Below are positions 7,706 through 16,987 of a DNA stretch of 64,000 bases, piece after piece (position 1 is the stretch's first letter; each line of letters opens with the position of its first letter). Below the pieces are notes generated by a model. The model searched no databases. It was not told where the DNA came from and saw only the letters and a program-made list of their open reading frames with translations. A program made the position numbers and the translations under genes. The DNA comes from an uncultured Eubacteriales bacterium (GTDB lineage: Bacteria; Bacillota; Clostridia; Oscillospirales; Acutalibacteraceae), in the NCBI GenBank assembly GCA_934511365.1, contig CAKSWC010000005.1:1-64000 (forward strand), given 5' to 3'.

Positions 7706-8538
7706 TCGCTCACCTCCCTGTCAAGCTTGTTTTTGAGCTTTCTTTCGCCGTGTATCTGGGAAAGATTGAGCGCAACAAGCAAAAGCAGAATCGTTGCAAA
7801 AATGAGCGTTGAAAGCGCATACATATCCGGCGTTACACGCTTTTTTGTCATTGAAAAGATGCGTATCGGCAGCGTTTCAAAGGAGGGTCCCTGGGTGAAA
7901 TAACTGATTACAAAATCGTCAAGAGACAGTGTGAAAGACATCATAAGACCGGAGGTGATTCCCGTCATGATTGACGGAAGGGTAACTTTGAAAAACGCCT
8001 GAGCCGGTGTGCAGCCAAGATCCATCGCCGCCTCCGGAAGATGCGGATCCATCTGGCGCAGCTTTGGAAGAACGGAAAGAATAACATATGGCAAATTGAA
8101 TGTGACGTGGGCAATGAGCATTGTCCAAAAACCGAGCGCGTCAACAACGCCCAAAAGCTTTGCGGCAAAGACAAAAAGGAGCATCATTGAAATTCCGGTA
8201 ACAATTTCCGGGTTCATCATCGGAATATTCGTTACACTCATTACGCTGCGCTTTACCCACTTGTTTTTCATTGCATTGATTCCAACGGCGGCCGCTGTGC
8301 CCATCACCGTTGCAATGAGGGAGGAGGAAACGGCAAGAATCAGCGTGTTTGCAACCGCCTTCATTGTTCCCTCGTCATGAAGCAGAGAGGAATACCAGCG
8401 AACCGAAAAGCCGGTGAAAACGCTTGTGCTGACCGAGGAGTTGAAGGAAAAGAAAATCATAACAACTATCGGTGCATAAAGAAAAACCATGATGAGCGCA
8501 ACATAAAGCTTTGCAAGCGGAGTCATTTTTGTTTTCAT
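7702..8538 (-). CDS. potC: polyamine ABC transporter permease PotC
   Basis: Inner-membrane permease of 278 residues with six expected membrane segments and the EAA-loop pattern EAAMDLGCTPAQAFFKVTLP that docks the ATPase. It pairs with PotB to form the channel. Overlaps of four bases with potB upstream and potD downstream show tight translational coupling within potABCD. Confidence 0.93.
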   Translation of the reverse strand: MKTKMTPLAKLYVALIMVFLYAPIVVMIFFSFNSSVSTSVFTGFSVRWYSSLLHDEGTMKAVANTLILAVSSSLIATVMGTAAAVGINAMKNKWVKRSVMSVTNIPMMNPEIVTGISMMLLFVFAAKLLGVVDALGFWTMLIAHVTFNLPYVILSVLPKLRQMDPHLPEAAMDLGCTPAQAFFKVTLPSIMTGITSGLMMSFTLSLDDFVISYFTQGPSFETLPIRIFSMTKKRVTPDMYALSTLIFATILLLLVALNLSQIHGERKLKNKLDREVSE

Positions 8539-9362
8539 ATCAGCACACCTCCGTCGTCGTCATCGGAAGTGAAGCGGTTCATGACCGCCATGCAGATGAC
8601 TATGAGAACCATCAGAACGAGCGAGAGCGCCGCGCCGAGGTTATAATTGTTTGAGGACTTGAACTGCATTTCAATAATATCGCCGATGAGGGAAACAGTG
8701 TTTCCGCCGAGCTTTTTTGAAATGTAAAAGGTTGAAACGGACGGAACAAAAACCATCGTGAAGCCCGAGGCAATGCCCGGAAGGCTCAGCGGAAGAATGA
8801 CCTTTGAAAGAACGGAAAGCTTGTTCGCGCCGAGGTCCTCCGCGGCCTCGATAAGTCCGTGGTCAAGCTTCGCCATAATTGAGTAAAGCGGAAGAATCAT
8901 ATACGGAATATAGTTATACACCATTCCGAGAACGACCGCCGCATCGGTATTTATCATTTTGAGCGTCGGAAGGCGAAGAAGGCCGAGCGCCGAGTTGATG
9001 ATTCCCGTGTCCTGAAGAAGAATCATCAAAGAATATGTCCTGATGAGCAGGTTCATCCACATCGGAAGCATGACAAGCATCATCATTGTGCGCTGAACAT
9101 TCGCCGTGCTGCGCGCCATGATATAGGCAAGCGGATAAGCGATGACAAGGCTGATTACCGTTGCAACAAAGCCGAGCCAGATTGAATTGAGCATAATGTC
9201 TCTGTAGCGGCCGATGTCCTTGATATACTCAAGCGAGAACGCGCCCGAGGCGTCCGTCAGGGAGTAATAGACAACAAAAATCAGCGGAACAACAATGAAA
9301 ATGGCCGACCAGAGAAGATACGGCGAGGCAATAAGCTTTTTGGTGAGGGAGGTTTTGTTCAT
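8535..9362 (-). CDS. potB: polyamine ABC transporter permease PotB
   Basis: Second channel subunit, about 275 residues, with six membrane segments and EAAEDLGANKLSVLSKVILP as the EAA loop. The frame opens at TTG 9368, but ATG 9362 has GAGGAGG at the right distance, so I start there; this leaves two bases after the potA stop. The stop overlaps potC by four bases. Confidence 0.92.
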   Translation of the reverse strand: MNKTSLTKKLIASPYLLWSAIFIVVPLIFVVYYSLTDASGAFSLEYIKDIGRYRDIMLNSIWLGFVATVISLVIAYPLAYIMARSTANVQRTMMMLVMLPMWMNLLIRTYSLMILLQDTGIINSALGLLRLPTLKMINTDAAVVLGMVYNYIPYMILPLYSIMAKLDHGLIEAAEDLGANKLSVLSKVILPLSLPGIASGFTMVFVPSVSTFYISKKLGGNTVSLIGDIIEMQFKSSNNYNLGAALSLVLMVLIVICMAVMNRFTSDDDDGGVLI

Positions 9363-9364
9363 CG

Positions 9365-10489
9365 TCAATCCTCCTCTTCCGTCAAATCGGAAAGCTTTTC
9401 AAGCTCATCGCTGAAGGAGCTGTAATCGCCGAACATTCCGGAATACTTGCTCTTTTTCATAACGTGGATAGCGTCCGGCTCAATTTCGATTCCGATTTTT
9501 GTTCCGACCGGATAATAATCCGTTGTCTGAATCATCCACTTAAAGTTCTGAATGTCAACAATCATTTCAAAATGAACGCCCTTGAAGGTGTTTGAGGTGA
9601 TTGTTCCGAGGATTGCGCCCTCCTTAACGGGAACAACGTCAACGTCCTCCGGGCGGATAACGATATCAACCGATTCGTTGACGGCAAAGCCCTTGTCAAG
9701 ACACTGGAAAACTGCGCCGGAAAACTTGGCTTTAAAGTCATCAAGCATAACGCCGTCAAGGATGTTGCTTTCGCCGATAAAATCGGCAACAAAGGCGTTT
9801 TTCGGCTCGTTATAGATATCGAGCGGAGTTCCAACCTGCTGAATTTGACCCTCGTTCATAACAACAACGCGGTCAGACATTGAAAGCGCCTCCTGCTGGT
9901 CATGGGTAACAAAAATGAACGTGATTCCAAGCCGCTTTTGAATGTTTTTCAGCTCAACCTGCATATCCTTGCGCAGCTTGAGGTCAAGCGCGGCGAGCGG
10001 TTCATCCAAAAGAAGAACGCGCGGTTCAACGGCCAGCGCCCTTGCAATGGCAACCCTCTGCTGCTGGCCGCCGGAAAGGGAGGCAACATTCCTGCGCTGA
10101 AAGCCCCTGAGGTTAACAAGGGAGAGCATTTCCTCAACCTTTTTGCTGACGTCCTTTTCCTTCATATGCTTGTTGCGCAGACCGAACGCAACATTTTCAT
10201 AGACGTTGAGGTGCGGAAAAAGCTGGTATCGCTGAAAGATTGTGTTAACCTGGCGTTTATGCGGCGGAAGATTGTTGATATCCTTTCCCTCAAACATGAC
10301 GCTGCCGCTGTCCGCCTCAAGAAAGCCGGCGATAATGCGCAGCATTGTTGTTTTTCCGCAGCCCGACGGCCCAAGGAAGGTTATGAACTCCTTATCCCTG
10401 ATGTCAAGCTCGATGTTGTCAAGGATAACCTCACCGTCAAATGTTTTTGAAATTCCTCTGAGTGAGATAATAGTGTTGTTCTCCATTAC
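9365..10489 (-). CDS. potA: polyamine ABC transporter ATP-binding protein
   Basis: ATPase of the Pot transporter. GPSGCGKTT (Walker A), LSGGQQQRVAIARAL (signature) and VLLLDEPLAALD (Walker B) are all intact, followed by a C-terminal TOBE-type regulatory region as in PotA/MalK. I start at MENNTIIS (10489), where AAAGGGG lies about 11 bases upstream; the longer frame to 10555 has no ribosome site and would run into the attenuator hairpin. First gene of potABCD. Confidence 0.93.
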   Translation of the reverse strand, partial: VMENNTIISLRGISKTFDGEVILDNIELDIRDKEFITFLGPSGCGKTTMLRIIAGFLEADSGSVMFEGKDINNLPPHKRQVNTIFQRYQLFPHLNVYENVAFGLRNKHMKEKDVSKKVEEMLSLVNLRGFQRRNVASLSGGQQQRVAIARALAVEPRVLLLDEPLAALDLKLRKDMQVELKNIQKRLGITFIFVTHDQQEALSMSDRVVVMNEGQIQQVGTPLDIYNEPKNAFVADFIGESNILDGVMLDDFKAKFSGAVFQCLDKGFAVNESVDIVIRPEDVDVVPVKEGAILGTITSNTFKGVHFEMIVDIQNFKWMIQTTDYYPVGTKIGIEIEPDAIHVMKKSKYSGMFGDYSSFSDELEKLSDLTEEED

Positions 10490-10565
10490 GATACAGACCC
10501 CTTTCCCTGCATAGCGCAAAATTTTGCCCCATGCGCGCTCGAATTGTTTTTTCATGAAACTTTTG

Positions 10566-10624
10566 AAAAAAAAATAAAACCGCCGTGAGAACTTCCGCCT
10601 GACGGACGTGTTCCCTCGTCGGTT
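10566..10624 (-). terminator. attenuator-type terminator in the potABCD leader
   Basis: On the minus strand AACCGACGAGGGAAC pairs with GTTCTCACGGCGGTT (15 steps, two mismatches), followed by a run of about 12 bases that is nearly all U. It stands between the promoter at 10702-10730 and potA, so full-length mRNA needs readthrough. Confidence 0.7.
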
Positions 10625-10695
10625 ACCACGGGTATATTAAGCGGCGCGGCATTGCGCCTACAAAACATACGGTGAACTTCAAAAGTAAATTCATC
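10625..10695 (-). promoter_or_regulatory. structured potABCD leader, possible riboswitch
   Basis: Between promoter and attenuator the RNA can form GUAUGU/AUAUAC closing an inner GGCGC-AAUGCC-GCGCC hairpin, next to the base of the terminator. This is the arrangement of a sensing domain before an expression switch. I do not recognise the class. Confidence 0.4.
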
Positions 10696-10701
10696 TTTCA
10701 T

Positions 10702-10730
10702 ACTATAGTTGAAAACGCGCCAAAAGTCAA
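10702..10730 (-). promoter_or_regulatory. sigma-A promoter of potABCD
   Basis: On the minus strand TTGACT (10730-10725), 17 bases, TATAGT (10707-10702). It starts a leader of about 200 nt before potA. Confidence 0.75.
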
Positions 10731-10809
10731 CAGTTTTCAAAATATTTTTGAACTTTTGCCGGATAAAGTCGAAACCTCCAAACAAAAGGGAGGTTCCGAC
10801 TTGCTTTGC

Positions 10810-10984
10810 TTATTTATTTTTCTTCTTTTTCAGTATAACCGCAACTGCAATCCCTGCGCCTGCGGCCAAAACGGCTACGGCTTTATATCCTGCGGCCGAC
10901 GCTTTGAACATGAAGCACGGAAAAAGCAGAACAAAGGCCATTGCCACAGTCAGCGACGCTTTAAACACATTTGATTTTTTTCAT
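10810..10984 (-). pseudogene. small secreted/membrane protein, frame broken in an A7 tract
   Basis: A start at 10984 with GGAAAG upstream is followed at once by seven A residues and reads MKKIKCV-stop. With six A residues it would read MKKSNVFKASLTVAM and continue open for about 57 residues: a signal-like first helix, then a second helix (AVAVLAAGAGIAVAVIL) and a KKKKNK tail. The downstream frame alone could start at GTG 10968 (52 residues) but has no ribosome site. Either the gene is off by slippage or mutation, or the read has one extra A. No function recognised. Confidence 0.55.
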
Positions 10985-11029
10985 ATTAAACTTTCCAAAA
11001 TATTCTGTTCCTGTTTTTTAGCGTCCAAA

Positions 11030-12868
11030 TCAAAAGAAAAATCCGTTTCCGCCAAAGCGGTCAAAAAGGAAATTGTCAATCTTTTCAATGAATGTCAGCT
11101 TGGAAAGGTCAAACTTTTCCTTCTCCTTTTCCGGCTCAAGGCCAACCTTGCGCATTGCGCCAAGCAGTTCCTCCTGAGCCTTTGCTGTCTTTTCAAAATT
11201 GCAGACAGGGTTTTTAATGACCGAAAGCGCGTTTTCATACGCCGGGCGAAGAAGCTCCTTCTGCTCAGCCGTGAGGGAGTCTCCCTCCATTGCTTCAAGC
11301 GCCGCAAAGAGCTTTCCGTTCGGAACCCTTGTCATTGAGCGGCTGTTGCGCGCACCGTTGAACTGCGGAAAAAGCTCAGATGTTTCAACATCCTTCACCG
11401 CGCCGTCAAGAATAAGAGCCGCAAGGCGGATGATTGCGTCGTTGCGTCCAACCTCATGGTGCTGGCCGGAAAAGAACCATGTCCTCTCCGGGAAAAGGCA
11501 GGTTGAAGCGTCAACGCATTTGTCCGGTGAAATATACTTTGAAGCGTGAGAATCAAGGTATTCCTTTGAAAACTGAGTTTTTGCTTTTACTGCGGTTGCG
11601 CCGATTGAGGTTGAAGAAACGGGAATAATTCCGTCACTGTTGGCGTTTTCGGAAGATTTTACAACGCCAAAGAATGAATAATCGCCGTCCGTATATGAAA
11701 GGTTGTAGCCGCAGATTGAGTAAACCTCGGTTCCGTTTGCGTCCATTGAAGAAAGGTTCTTTTTGAGATTGACCCGCGCTTTCTGGAATGCATCCGTTTT
11801 TGCGCGGAAAGTCTCGTTTTCAATCCACTTGTCCGCAAGAGCCTCATATCTCTCGCCCGGAACCATTGCCCAAAACTGCGGATTATTGATTATCACGGTG
11901 TCATGCAGCGCCCCGTAGGCCGCGGAAACAATGCCCTCAAAAAGCTTGCGCGGCATGATGTGAAGAAGAATGTTAACAAGGTTTCCAAGCGTTCTGCTTC
12001 CGGTAAGGCTTTCCATAATGAGCGGAAAATATTCTTTTCTGAAGAACTCATCGGAAACATTGAAGCTTCTGTCAATAAAGTCCGCCATGATATCCGTTCC
12101 GTTCAGGAGCGAGACCATGTTGACAATTTTGTTCACCTTTGAAAGGTTTTTGCCCGTTTCGGCGTATGCGGCAAGCATTGTTCCTCCGAGGCTGACCGAG
12201 GCAAGATTAACCTTTTTTGCCCCCGTTTTTTTGAGGACGGAATCAATGAAAGCGTCAATCCCCTTTGCGCTCTCCATCGGGTCGCCAAAGAGGTCAAAGG
12301 TATAAAGAAAAAGATTTTCCTCGCCGCAAAGCTCGGCAATCGGTTCAACGGGGAGCATGGTATAGAAAAAGCTTCTGTCCTCTCCGCTCATTTCAGAAAC
12401 AGGAACAACAAACTTTCTTGTAACAAGATTATTGACCGTTGTTCCGTCCGGCTTCATTTCCATATAGTCCATGAGGTCATAAACAAGCTTTGAAACGCCC
12501 TCGGCCGCGCCAACATCACGCTGAAGAAGCAGACTCGCCAAAAGGCGCGGAACAAGCCTGACTATGTCTTTTTTGAGGTTCGTTTTGTCAAGCATGAGCA
12601 GCGTTGAGGTGATTGCTTTTCCGTTTGAATCAAGAACGGGGTTTCCGCTTTCGTCCGCAAGGTAATACGGCGAATGGTTGATTCCGGGAAGGATAATTGT
12701 TGGATAATTGTTCCCGTCGCCCTTAAGCTCAAAAAGCTCCGGATAGACGGTTTCAAAATGATTGTTTTCAACGTATACCGCGCTTGCATCCACCGCAGAA
12801 AAACAGCAGACAAGCATTACAGCGGCAAGAAAAACCGAAATTGCTTTTTTCATCGTTTGCATCTTCAT
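11030..12868 (-). CDS. secreted lipase-like alpha/beta hydrolase
   Basis: About 612 residues with an N-terminal signal peptide (MKKAISVFLAAVMLVCCFSA). After it, YPTIILPGINHSPYYL resembles the oxyanion-region strand of lipases, and VNLASVSLGGTMLAAYAE looks like the nucleophile elbow. The usual GxSxG is SVSLG here, so the first Gly is Ser. PGINH and the elbow suggest a lipase or LCAT-like fold, but substrate is unknown. The second ATG (12868) is chosen because GGGAG lies six bases upstream. It is monocistronic, with a hairpin in its leader near 12889-12916. Confidence 0.65.
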   Translation of the reverse strand: MKMQTMKKAISVFLAAVMLVCCFSAVDASAVYVENNHFETVYPELFELKGDGNNYPTIILPGINHSPYYLADESGNPVLDSNGKAITSTLLMLDKTNLKKDIVRLVPRLLASLLLQRDVGAAEGVSKLVYDLMDYMEMKPDGTTVNNLVTRKFVVPVSEMSGEDRSFFYTMLPVEPIAELCGEENLFLYTFDLFGDPMESAKGIDAFIDSVLKKTGAKKVNLASVSLGGTMLAAYAETGKNLSKVNKIVNMVSLLNGTDIMADFIDRSFNVSDEFFRKEYFPLIMESLTGSRTLGNLVNILLHIMPRKLFEGIVSAAYGALHDTVIINNPQFWAMVPGERYEALADKWIENETFRAKTDAFQKARVNLKKNLSSMDANGTEVYSICGYNLSYTDGDYSFFGVVKSSENANSDGIIPVSSTSIGATAVKAKTQFSKEYLDSHASKYISPDKCVDASTCLFPERTWFFSGQHHEVGRNDAIIRLAALILDGAVKDVETSELFPQFNGARNSRSMTRVPNGKLFAALEAMEGDSLTAEQKELLRPAYENALSVIKNPVCNFEKTAKAQEELLGAMRKVGLEPEKEKEKFDLSKLTFIEKIDNFLFDRFGGNGFFF

Positions 12869-13067
12869 TTGCATCTCCCTTTTTCATTGCCTTGAGGCTT
12901 CTGTTCCACCTCAGGCTACTGCTGTTATATGGTAGCATAAATTACCGTTTATTGCAACGGGAAAAAGGATTTTTAACGCTCTTTGGCTTATTTTTATGCT
13001 CTGCAAGAGATTAGGTCATTGGTACAGCGAGCCGACCGTCCACACGCATTGTTTTCCGATTTGAAAA

Positions 13068-13103
13068 ATCTAACATCTAATATCTAAAATCTAAAATCTA
13101 AAA
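13068..13103. repeat. heptamer repeats (ATCTAAA type)
   Basis: ATCTAAC, ATCTAAT, ATCTAAA, ATCTAAA follow each other with a seven-base period, next to the GH3 gene terminator. It is the same repeat family as at 777-940. Confidence 0.7.
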
Positions 13104-13130
13104 AGGGCCCCGCGCGGTGCCCTTTTTTTG
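13104..13130 (-). terminator. hairpin at the end of the GH3-like gene
   Basis: AAAGGGC...GCCCTTTTTTT around CCCGCGCGGT lies just past the stop codon. The T run favours the plus strand and the opposing A run the minus strand, so it may work both ways. Confidence 0.6.
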
Positions 13131-13135
13131 CTGTG

Positions 13136-14875
13136 TTATTTGCTTTCGGAAGCTTCTGTCTTTTTGGTCGGAGCTTCCCATGCTTTTTTTGAATCCGGAA
13201 GAAGCTTTCCAAAGAAGAACTCCTTCCTTTCCGGAGTGTTGATAACGATAACGGGCTTAACCTGGTTGAGAACCCTGCCCTGCGCCCTGAGCGACTCTTT
13301 GTATGCATCATAGCTGTGATCCTCAAGCTGAAGAAGAAGCGGCTCGGAAATCATGCCCCAGCGGCGATATTTTTCATACTTCTCGTTGCTCTCGCGGAAG
13401 AAGGTGTCAATGTCCTTTTCAAGCTCGGCGCGCTTAACGGTCGGAAGGTCGCTCTCGCAGTCAACCATCATAACATAGCGCGGAACGGTCGGAACACTGT
13501 CGGCATAGAAGCTGTAGCCGCGGAACCTGAGCGAGTATTTGTCCATAAGCTTTTCCGCAACATAGTCAAGCATCTGGGTTGTGGTCTTTTCGTTCGCAAG
13601 ATTAAGACCCATGTTGGTTCTGTATAAAAACTCAACGCGCGGAGAATTGTTATACATTCCCGTAACATGAACAACGTCAAGAATCCTGTATCTGTAAAGG
13701 CCGGAGAAGTTCGTGATGATAATTTCATAGTCCTTTCCAACCTCAAGTTCGCTCAGGGTGAGCGGCCTTGTTCCCTCCTCTGCGTCAACGGGAAGGAACT
13801 CATAAACAAGCGAGCGCGGAAGAAGAACATAGTCCGTTGCGTTCAGCTCAACGGGCATCGCCATAAAGCCCTCGGAGGCGGCGTATCCCATGTTGTGGAG
13901 CGGAAGATCGCCAACATATCTGCGCAGCTTTTCAACATAAACGGCAAGCGTTGAACCAATCATTCCGTAGCCCCACGCAAGACGCGGCCAAATGCGCTTT
14001 GCAATGGGAACATCGGTCTCAAAGCCTTTTTTGAATTCCGCTCTCAGCTCTGCGGCGCGTTCGGGATTGGGCTTCATGTGGCCATACTTTTTGCGCAAAC
14101 TTTCCGGACATCTTACGGACGGGTCAATGGTGCCTTTTTCAATGTCGTTGCAGACCATTTCCCAGTTTTCCTCAAGATACTCAAACATGGTTGTCAAAAG
14201 CGTGATAACCATTGAGCCGAGATAGGTGACCTTTTTGTTGGTCAGGCAGAAACGCAGCTGGAAATACGGGATATCGGTGTTTTCCTCATCCTCGGGATAA
14301 AGAATATCCTTGGGCGTTGTTGTGAAGAACTTGAGGATGGAAGTCAGATAGGTAAACGGAATCTGGCCGGCGCCGTTGCAGCGCATACCGTTGGGAAGAG
14401 GATGGCCGTTGAGGGAAAGAAGGAGCGGTCCCATCTGGGAAGGGAGCTTTTTATATATGCCCTGCTCCTTGAACCATTTGTTGGCGCAGGCCGGCGTTGC
14501 GGCAAAGCCCATGCACTGCATATTCCAAAGGTCGCGCGCGGTTTTGGGCTGAAGCTTCGGCTTTCCGACCGAACCGGAAGAGGAGCAGTAACGGATAACT
14601 TTCTGCGATGTGATAATGTTCGACTCGTTCTTTTCAACCATGCGGTCAATCATCGGAGCGTAATCTTCAAAGGTTGCAAGCGGAACCTTGTCCTGATACT
14701 CTTTGATGGAGTGAATGGAAGCAAAGTCATACTTTCTGCCGTATTCACAGTCCTTGTTTTTCTCCATGATTTTTTTAAGGGTTTCCTCCTGAGTTTTGGC
14801 GGCAACGGTTGTGAAATGCTCAAAGCCTTTGAAAACCATATCGCCGAGCCAAACTCCGATGTCTGAAAAAGCCAT
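13136..14875 (-). CDS. GH3-family adenylate-forming enzyme
   Basis: 579 residues homologous to the GH3 (auxin-responsive promoter) family, which activate a carboxylate with ATP and join it to an amine. RYCSSSGSVGKPK near residue 98 is the phosphate-binding loop, and YRYRILDVVHVTG near 395 holds the conserved YRYRxGD-like motif. GH3 proteins are best known in plants; bacterial members mostly lack known substrates. AGGAGG precedes ATG. A promoter TTGAAA-17-TATAGT lies upstream near 14958-14990. A repeated TTTTCACTTA sequence sits in the leader. Confidence 0.85.
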   Translation of the reverse strand: MAFSDIGVWLGDMVFKGFEHFTTVAAKTQEETLKKIMEKNKDCEYGRKYDFASIHSIKEYQDKVPLATFEDYAPMIDRMVEKNESNIITSQKVIRYCSSSGSVGKPKLQPKTARDLWNMQCMGFAATPACANKWFKEQGIYKKLPSQMGPLLLSLNGHPLPNGMRCNGAGQIPFTYLTSILKFFTTTPKDILYPEDEENTDIPYFQLRFCLTNKKVTYLGSMVITLLTTMFEYLEENWEMVCNDIEKGTIDPSVRCPESLRKKYGHMKPNPERAAELRAEFKKGFETDVPIAKRIWPRLAWGYGMIGSTLAVYVEKLRRYVGDLPLHNMGYAASEGFMAMPVELNATDYVLLPRSLVYEFLPVDAEEGTRPLTLSELEVGKDYEIIITNFSGLYRYRILDVVHVTGMYNNSPRVEFLYRTNMGLNLANEKTTTQMLDYVAEKLMDKYSLRFRGYSFYADSVPTVPRYVMMVDCESDLPTVKRAELEKDIDTFFRESNEKYEKYRRWGMISEPLLLQLEDHSYDAYKESLRAQGRVLNQVKPVIVINTPERKEFFFGKLLPDSKKAWEAPTKKTEASESK

Positions 14876-15112
14876 TGATTATAACCTCCTGCATAAATTC
14901 TGCGGACAAATTTCCGCGCGGATTTTCACTTACCTACTAAAGCAGTAGAATTTTCACTTATATACTATATCATATCTATCCTGCGTTTTCAAGGTATCCG
15001 GGCAAAAAATTTTAACGGTTTGTGAACAGATTCCGCCACACTGTCGGATTTATAACAAACGAACAAAAAAAGAAAATCCCTCCCCCATTTCCATGCTTTA
15101 TAGCGCAAAAAA

Positions 15113-15143
15113 TCTTGCCAAACCGTTTTGCCTGTGATAAAAT
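15113..15143 (+). promoter_or_regulatory. sigma-A promoter of lepA-hemW
   Basis: TTGCCA, 17 bases, TAAAAT, about 30 bases before the lepA start. Confidence 0.7.
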
Positions 15144-15173
15144 ATATTGATTATATATTTGAGGTGATACATT

Positions 15174-16985
15174 TTGGCAGCGCCTAAAGAAAACATCAGA
15201 AATTTTTCGATTATCGCTCACATTGACCACGGCAAGTCCACCCTCGCCGACAGGCTCCTTGAGCTGACCGATTCCGTTGCAAAAAGAGACATGACCGAGC
15301 AGCTGCTTGACGACATGGACCTTGAACGCGAGCGCGGAATAACAATCAAATCCCACGCCGTCAAGCTTGATTACAAAGCGAAGGACGGAAAAACATATGA
15401 GCTCAATCTCATTGACACCCCGGGTCACGTTGACTTCAACTATGAGGTTTCGCGTTCGCTCGCCGCGTGCGAGGGTGCGCTTTTGGTTGTTGACGCTTCT
15501 CAGGGCATTGAGGCTCAAACCCTCGCCAACACATATCTTGCGCTCGACCATAACCTTGAGCTTGTTCCGGTAATCAACAAAATTGACCTTCCGGCCGCCG
15601 ACCCGGAACACGTTGCCGCCGAGGTTGAGGATGTTATCGGCCTTGACTGCTCAAACGCTCCGCGCGTATCCGCAAAAACGGGGGAAAATGTTGAGGAGGT
15701 TCTTGAGCGCATTGTTGAGGATATTCCTGCTCCAAAAGCAAACGATGACGCACCGCTGCGCGCCCTCATTTTTGACTCGGTTTATGACAATTATAAAGGC
15801 GTTATCGTCTATGTCAGGGTCATGGAGGGTACCCTCAAGGCCGGAGAAACAATGAAAATGATGGCTACTCAGGCGCAGTTCAGCGTTGTTGAGGTCGGAT
15901 ATATGAGAGCCACCGGAATGGAGCCGTGCGAGATGCTCTGCGCCGGAGAGGTTGGCTACATCACCGCCTCAATCAAAACCGTCCGCGACGCAAAGGTCGG
16001 AGACACGGTGACAAAGCTTGAACGCCAGGCAGCAGAAGCTCTTCCCGGCTACCGCAAGGTCAACCCGATGGTTTTCTGCGGCGTATATCCGGCGGACGGC
16101 GCGGACTATGAAGCCCTCAGAGACGCGCTTGAAAAGCTCCAGCTCAACGACGCCTCGCTTTCATATGAACCTGAAACCTCCGGCGCTCTCGGCTTCGGCT
16201 TCCGCTGCGGCTTCCTCGGCCTTCTTCACCTTGAAATTGTTCAGGAAAGGCTTGAAAGGGAGTATAACCTTGACCTTGTTACAACCGTTCCGAGCGTTGT
16301 CTATAAAATTCATCTGCGAGACGGTTCTGTTGTTGAAGTGGACAACCCCACCCATTACCCCGACCCGGCAGACATTGACTTTTCTGAGGAGCCGATCACA
16401 AACGCCCACATCTATTCTCCGCCGGACTATGTCGGCGCCATTATGGATCTCTGCCAGGACAGGCGCGGCGTTTTTAAGGATATGACCTATCTTGCAAAAG
16501 ACAGGGTCGATATCCACTATGAGCTTCCGCTCAATGAGATTATCTATGACTTCTTTGACGTTCTGAAGTCCAGAACGCGCGGCTATGCCTCGTTTGACTA
16601 TGAAATCACACGCTACGAGCGCTCAAACCTCCAAAAGGTTGACGTTCTCCTCAACGGAGACACCATTGACGCGCTCAGCTTCATTATCCACTCGGACAAG
16701 GCAATGGCCAGAGCAAGAAGAATTGCCGAACGGCTCAAGGAGACCATCCCGAGACAGATGTTTGAAATTCCGATTCAGGTTGCGATCGGAAGCAAGGTCA
16801 TTGCGCGCGAAACCGTCAAGGCCATGCGCAAGGACGTTCTTGCAAAGTGCTACGGCGGCGATATCACAAGAAAGAAAAAGCTGCTTGAAAAGCAGAAAGA
16901 GGGCAAAAAGCGTATGCGCCAGTTTGGAACGGTTGAGGTTCCGCAGGAGGCGTTCATGGCCGTCCTCAAGCTTGAGGAAAACTGA
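15174..16985 (+). CDS. lepA: elongation factor 4 (LepA)
   Basis: Ribosome-associated GTPase that back-translocates or rescues stalled ribosomes. HIDHGKSTLADRLLE (G1), DTPGHVDFNYE (G3) and NKIDLP (G4) are intact, and the LepA-specific C-terminal domain is present; 603 residues is the family length. The start is TTG at 15174 after GAGGTGA. hemW begins two bases past the stop, a common lepA-hemW pairing in Firmicutes. Confidence 0.97.
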   Translation: MAAPKENIRNFSIIAHIDHGKSTLADRLLELTDSVAKRDMTEQLLDDMDLERERGITIKSHAVKLDYKAKDGKTYELNLIDTPGHVDFNYEVSRSLAACEGALLVVDASQGIEAQTLANTYLALDHNLELVPVINKIDLPAADPEHVAAEVEDVIGLDCSNAPRVSAKTGENVEEVLERIVEDIPAPKANDDAPLRALIFDSVYDNYKGVIVYVRVMEGTLKAGETMKMMATQAQFSVVEVGYMRATGMEPCEMLCAGEVGYITASIKTVRDAKVGDTVTKLERQAAEALPGYRKVNPMVFCGVYPADGADYEALRDALEKLQLNDASLSYEPETSGALGFGFRCGFLGLLHLEIVQERLEREYNLDLVTTVPSVVYKIHLRDGSVVEVDNPTHYPDPADIDFSEEPITNAHIYSPPDYVGAIMDLCQDRRGVFKDMTYLAKDRVDIHYELPLNEIIYDFFDVLKSRTRGYASFDYEITRYERSNLQKVDVLLNGDTIDALSFIIHSDKAMARARRIAERLKETIPRQMFEIPIQVAIGSKVIARETVKAMRKDVLAKCYGGDITRKKKLLEKQKEGKKRMRQFGTVEVPQEAFMAVLKLEEN

Positions 16986-16987
16986 AA

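Noticed and set aside
7127..7903. Plus-strand ORF of 258 codons
   Set aside because: Antisense to potD and potC, both of which are well supported.
10566..10695. Guanidine-III-like words ACGAGG and GTCAGG in the potABCD leader
   Set aside because: The spacing and the ACAAG segment differ, and the same bases are better used in the terminator hairpin.
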